This document shows positions 44,640 to 57,260 of a stretch of 64,000 nt of DNA, one piece after another. Each line of letters starts with the position of its first letter. Within the stretch, counting starts at the first letter, position 1. Location of the stretch: positions 37,843,496-37,907,495 of the forward strand of contig CM031616.1 of assembly GCA_018398815.1 (NCBI GenBank), read 5' to 3'. The position numbers and the translations under genes are program-made. The DNA comes from Conus ventricosus. Its lineage: Eukaryota; Mollusca; Gastropoda; Neogastropoda; Conidae. The notes beneath the pieces were generated by a model that was not told the DNA's origin, made no database searches, and saw only the letters and a program-made list of their open reading frames with translations.

Positions 44640-45667
44640 TCCACTTGCCCAGACAAATACTACTAGGCTGATCTTTCTGAAATTTGTAGTTATGTTCATT
44701 GTGGGTCACGGATTATGCCCGATGTTTATTTTACAGTTATGCCGTCACTAACGGCCATAACGGCCAATAATGTGTTTTCCTTCTTTATGGAATATGTCAG
44801 AAAGTACTTTGGCCCGATCTTTCTGAAAATTTGTAGGCTGTTCATTATGGCCCATGGATGTCGCACCAATGTGTTATTTTACCGTTATAGCCGTTACTAA
44901 CGGCTGTTACGGCCCATAACGGTTTTTCTTCCTTATAGAATGTATCAGAAAGTACTTGGCCGATCTTTCTGAAAATTTGTAGGTATGTTCATTATGGATC
45001 ACGGATCATATCCGATGTTTCATTTTACCGTTATAGCCGTTACTATCGGCTATAACGGCCCATAACGGTTTTCCTTCTTTAAGGAGTATCTCAGAAAGTA
45101 CTTGGCCGGTCTTTCTGAAAATTTGTAGGCATGTTCATTATGGCCCATGGATGATGCCCAATGTGTTAATTTACCGTTATAGCCGTTACTAACGGCTATA
45201 ACAGTCCATAACAGTTTATTTTTTTATGGAATATCTCAGAAAGTATTTAGCCGATCTTTCTGAAAATTTGTAGGTATGTTCACTATGGGTCACGGATCAT
45301 GCCCGATGTTTTGTTTTACCGTTATAGCCGTTACTAACGGCTATAACGGCCAATAACGGTTTTCCTTTTTTATGGAATAGCTCAGAAAGTACTTGGCCGA
45401 TCTTTCTGAAAATTTGTAGGTATGTTCGTTATGGGTCACGGATCATGCCCGATGTTTTGTTTTACCGTTATAGCCGTTACTAACGGCTATAACGGCCCAT
45501 AACAGTTTTCTTCTTTATGGAAAATCTCAGAAAGTACTAGGCCGATCTTTCTGAAAATTTGTAGGTATGTTCATTATGGATCACAGATGATGGCCGATGT
45601 TTACCAGAATAGCCGTTACTAACGGCTATAACGGCCCAAAACGGTTTTTTCCTCTTTATGGAATATC
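44640..45667. repeat. 146-bp satellite, about seven units, with a 31-bp palindrome per unit
   Basis: The phrase TCAGAAAGTACTTGGCCGAT recurs at about 44798, 44945, 45091, 45236, 45382 and 45527, giving 145-147-bp units. Each holds CCGTTATAGCCGTTA-C-TAACGGCTATAACGG, a perfect 15-bp inverted repeat round one base in the best units, plus GGTATGTTCATTATGG. The first unit (44640) is the most diverged, the array ends sharply at 45667. Confidence 0.95.
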
Positions 45668-46769
45668 TCACGCGTATTCAAGATAAACTGGGAGTACGTT
45701 TATATGCTTTGCATCTTGTTTTTTTTCTTGTGCTTGTATATTGATGCTTCTTATATGACAGTTTTCGGTATGGAGTCATTGGCGCAACTGAGCGAATTAA
45801 ACAGAAATAGGAATGTATTACCCCCATTATCATCTTCCTGAACCTAATCATAAACGGACTATAGATTACACACGGGTCATGGGAGGGTCGTGCGCTGTCA
45901 CGATTTTAACTTTTCATTCATCAGACGCCCAAATCATTATCTGTACATTTAGAATAGATTTTAATGTAATGTTTAGCAGGTTGGTTTCAACGTAACATTT
46001 AGACAGGTCGGTTTCGGTGTGATGTTAGACAGACTGATTTTACGTCATTTCTACATCTCTTGGTTTTGATGTACTTTTTTTTGTAAATACTTATTTCGGT
46101 ATGATTTCCATGTAATTTTTAAACATTCTGACTTCAAGTAAATTCTTGGACGTGTGGATATTCATGTAATGTTGTTTTTTTCCCCTCGATAAGCTGACAT
46201 CGGGGTTTTGACACTCTCGCTGCTATCAATGCAACTTTAAGGTAAACTGACTGAAATCTAATTTTCAGACGGGCTGATTTGAAATAATTTTTTTGACAGA
46301 CCTAGGCCCTATATGAATATAATTTCAAGACTTCCTGATTTTCAAAGTTATTTTGGACAGACTGACTTCAATGTTTATGAATTGTGTTTTGTTTTGATTT
46401 TTTTTTTTTTTACACTACCTGATTGCAAAGTAAGCGTATTAATTTTACACTTATTTTCATGCCACGGATTACCCGAATTCTTTTTGCTCTGAATTAAAGT
46501 GCCTTTGTTATCTTCACTGAATGTGTGTGAGCGCGTACGCGTGCGTGCGTGTGTCTGTGTTTGTGTCTGCGCGCGCGCGCGTGTGTGTATGTGTACGTGC
46601 ATGTGTGTATGTGCGTGCGTGTGTGTGAGTGTGCGTGTGTGTGTACGTGTGTTTGTGCGTGCATGCGTGTGTGTGTCTTGTGTCTGTATGTAGGTGCACA
46701 AAGCTTCCACTGGACGGTTTGATCACATTTCGAGTGTGTGTATGTGCGTGCGTGCGTGTGTGCGTACGT

Positions 46770-46820
<51 letters not shown>

Positions 46821-46919
46821 GTGTGTGTGTCATTCTTCAGCACTTGCCACACACACAAAATCCGATGATTGGAAGTGAAACAAAATTGTTATCGGTGAAA
46901 CATTGGTTTTACATACAGA
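45668..46919. repeat. Degenerate short repeats, then GT-rich block
   Basis: From about 45950 to 46390, diverged units of about 28 bp (TAATGTTTAG-CAGGTTGGTT, TAACATTTAGACAGGTCGGTTT) continue with decreasing similarity. A long GT/GC-rich block (46518-46832) includes CGCGCGCG and could form Z-DNA. No gene. Confidence 0.6.
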
Positions 46920-47082
46920 AATGACTGCAATGTATGGATCCACAAGAGAGAAAGCTACAGATAACTGATAGAGAAATGACTATAGTATATGGATCCACAA
47001 GACATAAGCTGCAGATAATAGATACAGAAATGACTACAGTATATGGATCCACAAAAGAGGAAGCTACAGATAATATCGCTTG
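46920..47082. repeat. 54-bp tandem repeat, three units
   Basis: AAATGACT--AGTATATGGATCC units at 46919, 46974 and 47028, each with AAGCTACAGATAA; 54-55 bp apart. Stops appear in most frames on the plus strand. Confidence 0.9.
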
Positions 47083-47613
47083 AGCAAAAAGCAATGTCAA
47101 CTCAAATCCCTTGTTAAAAGTAACTCACGCTGCGTTGTGGCACAACCATGTCCATTACACCCAGGTCAGGAAAACTGGCACTGCTTCCTTGACTGATTCG
47201 TTGAATTTGCTTCTTATTGTCTTCTGGCTGTCACGGTGTAAACAAATTCCCTGTTTTACAGTCGTGTCCTGTCCGTTGCACAGCTAGTACTATGCAACAC
47301 GTTACTTCTTTCATTTTATTTTATTTTTTTTTCAATGAACGAATCTATAAAAAAAATGTTATGATCAATATCATGGCACTAGCTAAGATCTCAGCACCAA
47401 AATCTGTTTACAGACATGGAGAAATCTGAGTGAATTGCAATTTTGTAATCTGCAAGGCGTCATGAAAGATCAAAGCGAATTATGCCACTCTGTGAAAGAA
47501 CGAAGTCTTTTTTTTTTAAGTTAGAAGTAAGCCTGCACACCTTTGAAAGTATTTACTTTTGACACAGCGGAGCACACACACACGCACGCATGCACGCACG
47601 CACGCACACGCAC

Positions 47614-47646
<33 letters not shown>

Positions 47647-47647
47647 C

Positions 47648-47692
<45 letters not shown>

Positions 47693-47801
47693 CACACACA
47701 CACACACTGCAAGCAAGGGAAATCTAACAAGCTAGTTTAATCATTTCTTTCAGAGTTTATAAAATATAAAAGCACACAAATCTTTCAAACTGACCACACA
47801 G

Positions 47802-47867
<66 letters not shown>

Positions 47868-48040
47868 ACAAAGATAGAGAGAGACAGAGAGAGAGATTAA
47901 ATAGAAATGCGGCTACTTGCGCTGAAGTTGATTGTAAGATAGAAAGACTTTTTTTTTCATCGCACCCCAGAATCGTTAGATGTTTCTTTTGTGAACTCAA
48001 GCCCTGTTTGAATGAAACCCCTTGCGTCGAATCAGTGTAA
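47083..48040. other. Spacer with CA/CG microsatellites
   Basis: (GCAC)n and (CA)n at 47573-47706, (CA)n at 47802-47868 and a GA run. No coding signal. Confidence 0.75.
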
Positions 48041-48044
48041 GTGT

Positions 48045-48283
48045 AATAATAGTAATAATAATAATATTAATTTATATAGTGCCTATCCTCTATACATTAG
48101 GGTTCTAAGCGCTTTGCATAACCAACACATAATAAAGTTATACGATAAGACATAAGCTAATAACAAGACAGGATCTTACTTTACACAAAAGCAATAACAA
48201 GGAACATAGTGCAAATATATCACATTAACGTATTAACATAATTTACGCAAGCCTACATCCTACACACACGCACCTCCCCCCCC

Positions 48284-48320
<37 letters not shown>

Positions 48321-48465
48321 TGCACACGCATGATCACACGCCCACGCCCACAGACACACGTACGCACTCACCTACATCAACACAGCATGCACACACAATT
48401 GACACAACCTCCAGGCACTCACGCGTGCACGCAAAAACCCACTCAGGCACTCGGAAGATGGATTG

Positions 48466-48554
<89 letters not shown>

Positions 48555-49310
48555 GGGGGGGGGGAGATAACGACTGTTCAAAAGTTTGTTTTCCCGGCAG
48601 ATTTGAAAGAAAAGGGTGAAGATATGTATCTGACACTGGTATTCCAGACCGTTTGTCCCTAGAAGGAGAGAGAACGTTGACCAGAACATTTTGTTCTGAC
48701 AGAAGGAACGCGCAAAAGACGGCTGTCGGCAGAGGAACAAAGTTGGCGGGGTGGAGTGTAGATGTGGAGGATGTCTGAGAGATGTTGCGGTCCAGTACCA
48801 GAAACAGAAGAGAAACAGATAGAAGCCAGCTTGTAGTCAATTCGACTCTGAATTGGAAGCCAGTGGAGGGACTGCAACAGAGGAGTGACATGTTGACGTT
48901 TAGATGCTTTGCAAACAAGACTGGCAGCGCAATTCTGGACCTTCTGTAGTTTATCGAGTATGTACTTTGGTGAGCCAGCCAAGAGACTGTTGGAGTCGTC
49001 CAGCCTTGAGAGAACTAAGGAACAAACCAGAGTTTTTGTGGCTTCAGTGGAAAGGAAGTGTCTGATTGAACTGCTCTTACGCATTTCCTGATATGCTGCC
49101 TAACAAACATCAGACACGTGGTGCTTGAAAGAAAGGGTGGAATCAAAAGTCACACCGAGGTTACGGGCCTGGGATGAGAGTTGAATATTAGAACTTCAGA
49201 TGCTGATGGAAGAAGGAAGGGAGGGGTGATCTTGGAGTTTAGGAGGAGCAAGGAGAAGAACTTCAGTTTTGTCATCATTCAGCTGCAATCTATTCAAATA
49301 TTCCCGAGAT
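48045..49310 (-). mobile_element. CR1/L2-like LINE 3' fragment, minus strand
   Basis: Minus strand 49084 to 48660 reads LVCSLVLSRLDDSNSLLAG, YILDKLQKVQNCAASLVC, LLQSLHWLPIQSRIDYKL and LSDILHIYTPPRQL, the RT connection region of L2-like LINEs. 3' untranslated sequence leads to TAATAATAATAA with TTATATAGTGCC and CTAAGCGCTTTG at 48045-48115, as in the copy at 29745. A poly-C run (48267-48320) and GA/GT runs (48471-48552) sit inside. Confidence 0.75.
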
Positions 49311-50195
49311 ATTTTGACGACCCGGCTTCGTCAATAATTTTTCTTTAGTATTGTTGGTTTCTAATTTTGTTCGATATTGAAAATCATGTTTGAAGAAATT
49401 ACCTGCATGTGGTATGCACAAAAATGATGCAATAGAAGCACACAGCTTGTGATGATTGCCGCTTTGCATTGAAGGTGAATATGTTTGATTGTTTGTTTGT
49501 TTGTTAATGATGATCAACGCTGCAAAAGGAATCATTGATGGAAAATAACCAACAGAAAGAGAAACAAATACATTTTACTGGTATGTAACACTCGCTGAAC
49601 ATTTTTGCAGTTGACGCGAAAACACGAAATAATTATGAGAAAACATGTCCAGCTTGGTGTAACGTTTAAAAAATGAAATCGTTTGCAGAATGCACTATTT
49701 CTGACATTGTCGAACTGTTATTTCTGTCTGCCCAAGATCCGTAATTACGGATTCACAAAAGAAATGTGCATTTAATGCAGCAAGCACCGATATATAATTT
49801 TCTGGTCTCTATGACCAAGGACGCGCAAATCTCGCGTTGATACCACTTCGTCGCCGACCTTTCTCGCATGACTAAAATGTTGGTTGTCCGCCGCGAGCAT
49901 GTCTTAAGAACGAAAAAAAAAAAGAAAAGCAGCAACAACAACAACAACAGCAAAAGGGGACTGGTTTAGATCCGGTTAATGTACATTGCTCTGATATTTT
50001 TTTTAACTTTCGCGAGTGTCTGCACCGTCTCATGTAAACGACCACGCTCGTTCATACCTTAGTCTTACCCGGAAAGTTCAAAGCGCTGTAATGGTGGTCA
50101 GGGGGACGTTATTGCCATGGTAACTCGATCTGTTTGTCACCTTTTGACGTAACCTCTCGGGAAATGTTTGACTTTCTTTTCAGATGTCTTACTTA
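49311..50195. other. Spacer, nothing recognised
   Basis: Unique, AT-rich, with an (AAC)n near 49932-49948. No gene or repeat supported. Confidence 0.5.
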
Positions 50196-52552
50196 CTTGA
50201 TACTTACTTGATACTTGATGTATTGGGTGTTTGAGGCCTTTTTTACGAGGCCTGTTCACCACTCCTGTTCAAACTAGACTTGCGTGCGTGGCATGGCAAA
50301 AGCAGTGTAGTTGTAACAGCTGGGGTCAAATTTGTTCGGCAGACTTTCCCAGTGGGCATCCAGTCTTCTTTTAAAAGTACTAATGCTCGGGGCCGTCACA
50401 ACACTATCATTTGCCGTGTTACTATCTGGAAGACTGTTCCATGTGGACACCACTCGCTGCGCAAAGAAGTTGGAACGCACATTTAGTTTGCAATGTCCTT
50501 TCTCAAGTTTTAGAGAGTTCCCTCTTGTGTCTCTACCTAGGTGGAGCTGGAACTGAGGTCTGTCTGTATCATATAAACCATGCACGAACTTGAAAGTGTC
50601 AATCATGTCGCCTCTATTTATGCGGTGTTCCAGGCTTGGCAGCTTAAGTACTGCCAGGCGCTCTGGATATGATTTTTCTTTCAGGGGGCCAATGAGTTTT
50701 GTTGCTCGCCTTTGGACATCCTTCAGATCCGCACACAGGGTTTTGAATCTTGGCTGCCATACTGCGTGACCGTACTCCAGAACTGGCCTCACAAGGGACT
50801 TGTAGAGTTGGATAAAGGTTTCTGGTGTAAGGTGATCAAAGGACCTTCTGATGACCCAAGGATTCTATTGGCCTTTGCTGTTGCTTGTGCCACCTGGTTC
50901 TTGAAACTAAGGTCCCTGTCTACCAACACTCCCAAGTCCCGCTCTACTTCATTCTCTTCCAGTCTAATAGTACAGTCCTCACCCTCAGAGTTTTTGCTGT
51001 TCATACAGTATGTTGCCTCTGTTCTGGGGTTACCAAGCCTAATCACACTGCATTTTTGAGGGTGAAACTTAGTTGCCAATCAGTTGACCACCTCTGGAGT
51101 CGGTTAAGATCTTCTTGGAGAGTTTGCTGTGCGTCATTATTGTCATTTCGGGCAAAGATTTTTGTATCATCAGCAAAAAGCTCAACATGACTCTGGACGT
51201 GTCGGGGCAAATCGTTGATGTACAATAGAAAAAGAACAGGTCCTAACACACTGCCCTGTGGGATGCCGCTGGTCACATCTGCTTGGCCTGACCTTGTTCC
51301 GTTAATATTGACGCACTGCACTCTGTTGGTCAGGAAATCTTGGATCCACTGAAGGACTTTACCCTTAATTCCATGGGCTTCAACTTTAGCTATCAATCGG
51401 CGATGCGGTACGCTGTCAAAAGCCTTCATGAAATCCATGTATATGGCATCAATGCCACCTCCAGCATCCAAAGTCTCTGTCCAGATATCCAGGGTTTCCA
51501 GAAGCTGGGTTATGCATGAGCGTCCTTTGATGAAACCGTGTTGCCGTCTACTGATTAGGTTGTTATCTAGTAGGTGCGCCATCACTTTCTCACGGATCAG
51601 CTTTTCCATCGTCTTACACAGCACACAGGTGAGACTCACAGGTCTGTAGTTGTTAGCTTTGAGCCGACTTCCTTTCTTGAAAATGGGCGTGACCGTTGCT
51701 GTTCTCCAATCCTCTGGGATCTTACCGTCTCTAGTGACTTCCTGAAAATGATGGCCACGGGAACTGCTAGGACGCTTGACAACTCGACAAGCATGCGCGT
51801 GCTGATACCATCTGGTCCTGATGCCTTAGAAGCATTTAAATTCGAGAGGAGTTTCTTAACTTCTTCTGTGGTGATGGTAAGACCGCACAGTTCTTCTTCA
51901 TAACTGTACTGGGGAATCTCTGGTAATTCGCCCTCTGTCTCATTTGTAAAGACACTCCAGAAGAAGCTACTTAGGAGGTCAGCTTTTTCTTTGTCGTTTG
52001 TTGTTCTGGTTCCATCCTCTTTTTCCAGGTCACCTACTCCTGTTTTCATCTTTGTTTTTGATTTGACATAAGACCAAAATGCTTTGGGGTTGGTTTTGGC
52101 CTGTGCGGCGACTGTGGCCTCCAGTTTCTTCTTTGCTTTCTTGCATGCCTTAGATGCCTTGTTATTGGCTTTTGCATATGCCAGATATTCCTTACCATCA
52201 TCTGTTTCTGACCATCGTCTGAAGAGCTTGTGTTTTTTGCGCACTGATTTCAACGTTCCCCATCCATCCATTTTTTTCTCGGGGTGTTTGAACCACTGGT
52301 TTTGGGGACATGTTTTTCAGCACACTGGTTCAGTCGTTCCTTGAATTTATTCCATGCCTCATTGACTGGTAAGCTGCTGAGTTCGTCCTCCCATTTAACA
52401 GCTCCCAGATCTCTGTCCATCTCACTGTAGTTTGCTTTATTAAATTTAACCGGGGTTGTTCGTGGCTCCTTGGTAACGGCATGAGTCCGCAGAGTACTTT
52501 TTTTTTCACTTTCTGGTGGTGGTGTTCCATTTCTCTGTCTGGTGGTGTGCAT
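50196..52552 (-). mobile_element. CR1-clade LINE, minus strand, 5' truncated after the endonuclease
   Basis: The longest RT in the window. Minus strand from 52552: linker (RKKHKLFRRWSETDDG), KTNPKAFWSYVKSKTK, KASGPDGISTRMLVEL (RT motif 1), a frame break near 51720, LTCVLCKTMEKLIREKVM, QHGFIKGRSCITQLLE, YMDFMKAFDSVPHRRL (motif A), SGIPQGSVLGPVLFLLYIND (motif B'), ELFADDTKIF (catalytic FADD), WQLSFTLKNAV; then a break near 51060, KCSVIRLGN, DLGVLVDRDLSFKNQV, a break near 50790, RPVLEYGHAVWQPRFK, LIGPLKEKSYPERLAVLKL and the FFAQRVVSTWNSLPD end, stop near 50277. The 3' end has ATCAAGTA-type repeats at 50196-50218. Only four breaks over 2.3 kb: relatively recent. Confidence 0.85.
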
Positions 52553-52894
52553 TTATTTCTCCTTCTGGTGGCTGTGTTCGTTTTTAGATCTAGCGATGTC
52601 TATGATCTTTTTTCACGTATTTACTTTGACTTGTATCTGGGTCAACTCTCTTGCCTTCAAGTTCATGCTAATGGGTTTTTGGAAGAAAACAAAATTCTCA
52701 CTGCATTTTTTGTAAATTAATAAAACATACTAAATCTCACCTACCGCGCAGATAAATCGAAAAATACTCATTTTCACGCCATTCAACGTTGATTCGTTTT
52801 TCATATCCCCTTTTAGCCTCTTGAGTAACACGGCATATGTCACAGACCGGATGTTATACGTCACCAAGTTTTCCTTGATTTCCAGACTTCACCT

Positions 52895-53140
52895 TCACCT
52901 TCACCTATCCCTTGACATCGTCTGTTGTCTTTGGGGCACCGCTGATGATCTGGCCACCACTCTCCTCCATCCGTCCCTGTCCTCCACCGCTCGCTGAGAT
53001 TCTGCTAGGCTCATTCCAGTCCACTCTAGGACTTTGTTTCCCACCTCTTCCTTTATCTTCCTCTATTGCGGCTTCCTCTGACTGTTCCTTGCAGGACTGT
53101 CTTTGCAAGGCCTGCTGAACGGGACACATGTCCATACCAC
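52895..53140 (-). mobile_element. LINE C-terminal relic, minus strand
   Basis: Minus strand reads KMKWYGHVSRSAGLAKTVLQ-like in one frame (53145) and then VDWNEPSRISASGGGQGRME, GAPKTTDDVKG-stop in another, the R-W-x-D-N-I...W-N-E...W-R...P-x-T-x-x-V-K-G ending of a common LINE type. Short and frame-broken. Confidence 0.5.
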
Positions 53141-53479
53141 TTCATTTTCCGCTTCTTGACGACTGTGAGTAGGTCTTCAAAATTACCATGGAAAATTCAT
53201 GGTAAACGGCATTTGATAGATATGTTTGTATGGTCTACGTCAACGTCGACCAATTTCGAAGATGGGATGGTTGTCAGAATCTACAAAAGTGGTTATCGAA
53301 ATCTCTGGATTTCTAACGGTTCAGGTGCGACTCATGCGACAATGTACCATGCAGGACATGCATAAATAGGTAAAGTAATGTTGCTTCTAGCCCAGCCGAC
53401 CGCAAAGGGCCATATCAGGGCTGCCACCGCGTTGAAGTCAACTCACAAGTCATTCATCCACACAGCCCTTTAAAATACA
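53141..53479. other. Spacer, nothing recognised
   Basis: Contains ATTACCATGGAAAATTCATG and CATGGTAA-like inverted pieces, no gene. Confidence 0.4.
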
Positions 53480-54185
53480 TCTTCTAAAAACCCTCCTGAA
53501 ATTTTCCACTATAAAATCTCAGATCCGATAAAACATGTTAATCTCTTTCAAGAATTCAAAGATCGCATCAGGTGGAACATCTCTGAACAAGGTTTTCATG
53601 GAGTCTGCTGTAAAAATGTTTGTGTCTCACATCATGCAAGTCCCAACACTCTAAAAGAACATGTTTCATAGTGAGTGGTACATGACATGGAATGCACCAC
53701 GAAGCATCTTCACTCTCTAAAAGGTACGAATGAGTAAAATGCAAATGGCCGGTGTGCAGCCGGCATAGAACCGTTCTTTTTTGCGACCACCAGAGGTAGA
53801 TGAGAGGAACTCTTTTAGGTTTGGACGGATCTCAGAGAGTTTGTTATCCGTTTGTGAATACTAAGCCTCCTGCCTGAGGTGTCTGACATAATCATTAACT
53901 TATGGTTTTAGATCTGCATAGGGGATAGATATGTTAGACAGTTTCCCTCTTGTGGCATTCTTGCCCAAACGATCAGTGATTTCATTCACTCCGATGCCAA
54001 CATGAGTGGGAACCTAAGCCAGAACAATGTTGTGACCTTCCGCTTTCAACGTGGTAAAAAGTTAGAAAAAAAGGGTAGAAGTTCGGGATGATGGAGGTTA
54101 GGGCCAGCTATGGCCTCCAAAGCTGACAGCGAATCAGACAAAATCAGAAATCCCTTGTTTGTGGATTGAGAGATTATCTTCAGTG
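53480..54185 (-). mobile_element. I-group LINE 3' relic, minus strand (same family as 20830-22605)
   Basis: Minus strand near 53730 to 53570 reads ESEDASWCIPCHVPLTMKHV then LLECWDLHDVRHKHFYSRLH, a C-x2-C-x7-H-x4-C motif at the end of the polyprotein, stop near 53568. DNA matches 20840-21010. Upstream (54180) are RNase H-derived pieces with frame breaks. Confidence 0.65.
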
Positions 54186-54189
54186 CTAT

Positions 54190-54990
54190 GTGTACAACAG
54201 ACTACCACTTTAACGAACACTATTCTAGTCATCACTCATAACACTAACAGACCATCCTCTGTACAGACGGCACACTCATTTATCATTTTTTAACATACAC
54301 CGCGCTAACCGACCTCAACAATAACTTACACCAAACTTGCAGACCATCGCTGTAACAGAACCACACTCACAGACTAATCTCTATAATAGACTATCATTAT
54401 AACAAACACTACACCATCAGATAAGCACTATAACAGACACTAACAGACTTCTCAATATAACGGACACTAGCCTAACAAACTGTCACTACATCCATAGCAT
54501 CATACCAAAAGGCCATCACGTAATTGGTAACGCATTGATTGACCATAGCTGTAACTGACATCAAACCAGCAGAACATCACTATGACATCACACTAACAGA
54601 CCATTAATGATGGTCTGTTGGTTTAGCGTCAGTAGCCTACTAATAGACTATCACCATGTAACAGATACCACAATTACAAATCATTACAACAGACACCACA
54701 CGAACAGACCACCATCATGATGGACACTACACTTACAGACCATTATTTCAACAGACACCACACTGACAGTTCATCAGTCTGACGGACATCCCTGACAGGC
54801 CATAACTATAACGAATACAAGGATTGTAATGGACAGCATTGTGACCGACCATAACGTGATGACGGTTAGCACACTAACAGACCCTCTTTATAACGCATAA
54901 CACGCTAACACTAACAGACCATCTTTATAACGCATAACACGCTAACAGACCATCACTATAACGGACTCAGAATAACGGACTATCAGTTTC
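54190..54990. repeat. Degenerate satellite of about 28-32-bp units
   Basis: Variants of ACTAACAGACCATCACTATAAC recur some twenty-five times over 800 bases with irregular spacing and much divergence; the freshest units are at the right end (54890-54990). No ORF. Confidence 0.8.
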
Positions 54991-55512
54991 TTTTATTTGT
55001 TTATTTATTGGATGGATACATATGTATTTTGATAATAGACTGCAACAACATGAGCTACAGGAAAAGACTTTAGTAGTCTGCTTGCATCTGTATTCACGAA
55101 AGGGAGGCCAATGAAAGGTGACTTCTTCACACTCAAAAATTATTAACAATCTGATTGATATTCCAAGTAATACCTTGTTTACCTCATCTTTCACTGACTG
55201 ACGTGAGCTAACCTGAAAAAGTCCGAGGGAAATGTGTTTGCCATATTACCTAACAAAGTAAACGAGAACTTTCGGTAGCTCATTTACAAGTGTGATTTAC
55301 AATCTTGTGCCAAAATTGCACGCAACATTAAACTTACAAGCCCGCACGCTTGATAAAAAAAAAGACATGTACGTATATTTCATGGTATTGATTTAAGTCG
55401 ATATTAAGCCCAGTGCAATCAGACCCCAGATTAATGTTGACAATGAGGGAGCATCATAACAGGCTTCAGGGCCTAGGCTTGTAAAACATGCGTGAATACA
55501 TGAGCGCGGCGC

Positions 55513-55551
<39 letters not shown>

Positions 55552-55572
55552 TGTGTGTGTGTGTGTGTTGTA
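54991..55572. other. Spacer with a (GTGC)n/(GT)n block
   Basis: Unique sequence, then GCGCGCGTGCGTGC repeats (55505-55569) that abut the Tc1/mariner element. No gene. Confidence 0.7.
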
Positions 55573-57082
55573 CCGAACAGCAAAAGAAACGCGAAAATTT
55601 GACTTTGACTGTATTTTATTCATAATGTAGAATGTAATTAAATCAACAGTTTTCAACAAAAAGAAATGAAAAGTGGCACAAAAGTTCTGTGGTGACATGT
55701 GAAAACAGAAAGTTCATTTTGACAGTGCGCGTTTTGTGACGAATTTGACAATCAATATGGCGTATGTCCCCCATTGGGCAGCAATAACAGCTGGCATCTG
55801 TGGTGCATGGAGCGCACCAATCGGTTGATGGAAGCCATAGGAACGTTGGCCCAGGCCTGCTGGATGGCCTGCTGCAGTTCTGCGGCGGTGGTGGGTCTTG
55901 GGCGGATCGTGTTCAGCTCCCTTTGCAACATGTCCCAAAAGTGTTCAATGGGGTTCATATCGGGCTCAACGCGGGCCAGGCCATGACAGGGATCCCTGAC
56001 TGCTGCAGCAGTCCTGTGTAGCCCTGGCAGAGTGTGGACGGGCATTGTCCTGCTGGAATTCGAAGTTTGCATGCCCGTGGAAAAAGGGCACCACATGGGG
56101 ACGCAGCACCTGATCGATGTATCGCTGCGCTGTGATGCCCCACCACGGCCCGGGGCCAGGCCTTGAAAGAAGACAGGGCCTGCACCTGGTTACGTCCTAT
56201 GGCGCCCACAGGATCGTGCTAGGTCCGCCCCAGGTGTTGTGCTCTTGGACGCAGCAGTCTGCATACGTTCTCCATGTCTCCTCCACACTCGCGCACGCCC
56301 ATCCAGGTGGTCAACACAGAAGCGGCTCTCATCACTGAACAACACACGCAGCCACTGTGCGTTAGTCCAGTTGACGTGGTTCTGTGCCCACTGAAGGCGC
56401 GCCTGTCTGTGGCGCACAGTAAGCATGGGGCCCCTGGCTGGCCGATGGTTCCGTAGCCCTCTGTTGGCCAGTCGGCGCCGGACTGTGTCGGCATGATGGG
56501 TGCTGGTGGCCCCAATGACATTCGGGCTCGTTTCGCGGCTGTCCTGAGCGGTCTGGACGTGGGTGGCGGCAGATGTTAGCGATCTTGCTTGGAGTGGTCC
56601 GAGGGGTCTGCGCTCTGTGTCTATCGCAGTGGTCCGTGGCCAGGAATCGGTGCTGCAGGCGGTAAACAGTGGCGATGTGACAGTTGAAGGTCATAGCCCA
56701 CAGCCTCGGGAGTGTCTCCGGCCTCCAAACGTCCAACAGCCTCTCGCGTTGTGCAGGTGTCAGTCTTGGCATTGTGTTGGCGTCCAAAACGCGATTGCTT
56801 AAAACCTGATCAATCGTGTCATTTTTATCCCTGTCACTAGTGAACACTACTGGACTATTCAGATTTGCTGAGCGCTTGCACGTACAGCACAGGCGCACGA
56901 AAAGCGCGGTCAGAAACACAAGCCTCACGCTGGAAGCAAGAGCGCTAACAACAGAAAATTCCATGGTCTTCCCTCAGCCATTAGTCGTCTTATACTCAGT
57001 GCAAAAAATAACTAAACATAAATTAAACTGGAAGGAATACCCATGACGAAACCAAACAAATTCGCGTTTCTTTGCTGTTCGG
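55573..57082 (-). mobile_element. Tc1/mariner transposon, complete ends
   Basis: TA (55571-55572 and 57083-57084) flanks inverted ends CCGAACAGCAAAAGAAACGC (55573) and CCGAACAGCAAAGAAACGCG (inverted, ending 57082). The 1510-bp body carries one transposase relic on the minus strand. Both neighbours are microsatellites or poly-G tracts. Confidence 0.9.
55752..56772 (-). pseudogene. Tc1/mariner transposase remnant
   Basis: Start at 56772 (MPRLTPAQRERLLDVWRPET), helix-turn-helix CHIATVYRLQHRF, arginine-rich middle, LFSDESRFCVDHLDGRARVW with the first catalytic Asp (56320), then a frame break, the second Asp region (ARPHSARV-like, 56040) and PDMNPIEHFWDMLQRELN with the final Glu of a DD34E triad (55970). 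Breaks near 56590, 56210 and 55990 inactivate it. Normal length would be about 340 residues. Confidence 0.85.
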
Positions 57083-57101
57083 TATATATGGGTGGGTGGG
57101 T

Positions 57102-57135
<34 letters not shown>

Positions 57136-57260
57136 TCCGGAAGTGTTCAAGCTTGGGAATAGGTTGGACATGGAAGATGAACAGGAGGTTGTAAGGGTGG
57201 TGGTGGGTGGCGAGGAAGGGGGGGGGGGGGGGGTTCCGGGATTTGAAGCCTTCACTGGAG
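57083..57260. repeat. Poly-G tracts
   Basis: (GTGG)n leading to 30 G (57104-57133) and 15 G (57219-57233). No gene. Confidence 0.9.

Noticed and set aside
48330..48918. Frames with cysteine/valine, histidine/threonine or arginine/glutamate runs here and at many other places
   Set aside because: Translations of GT, CA, GA and CT microsatellites.
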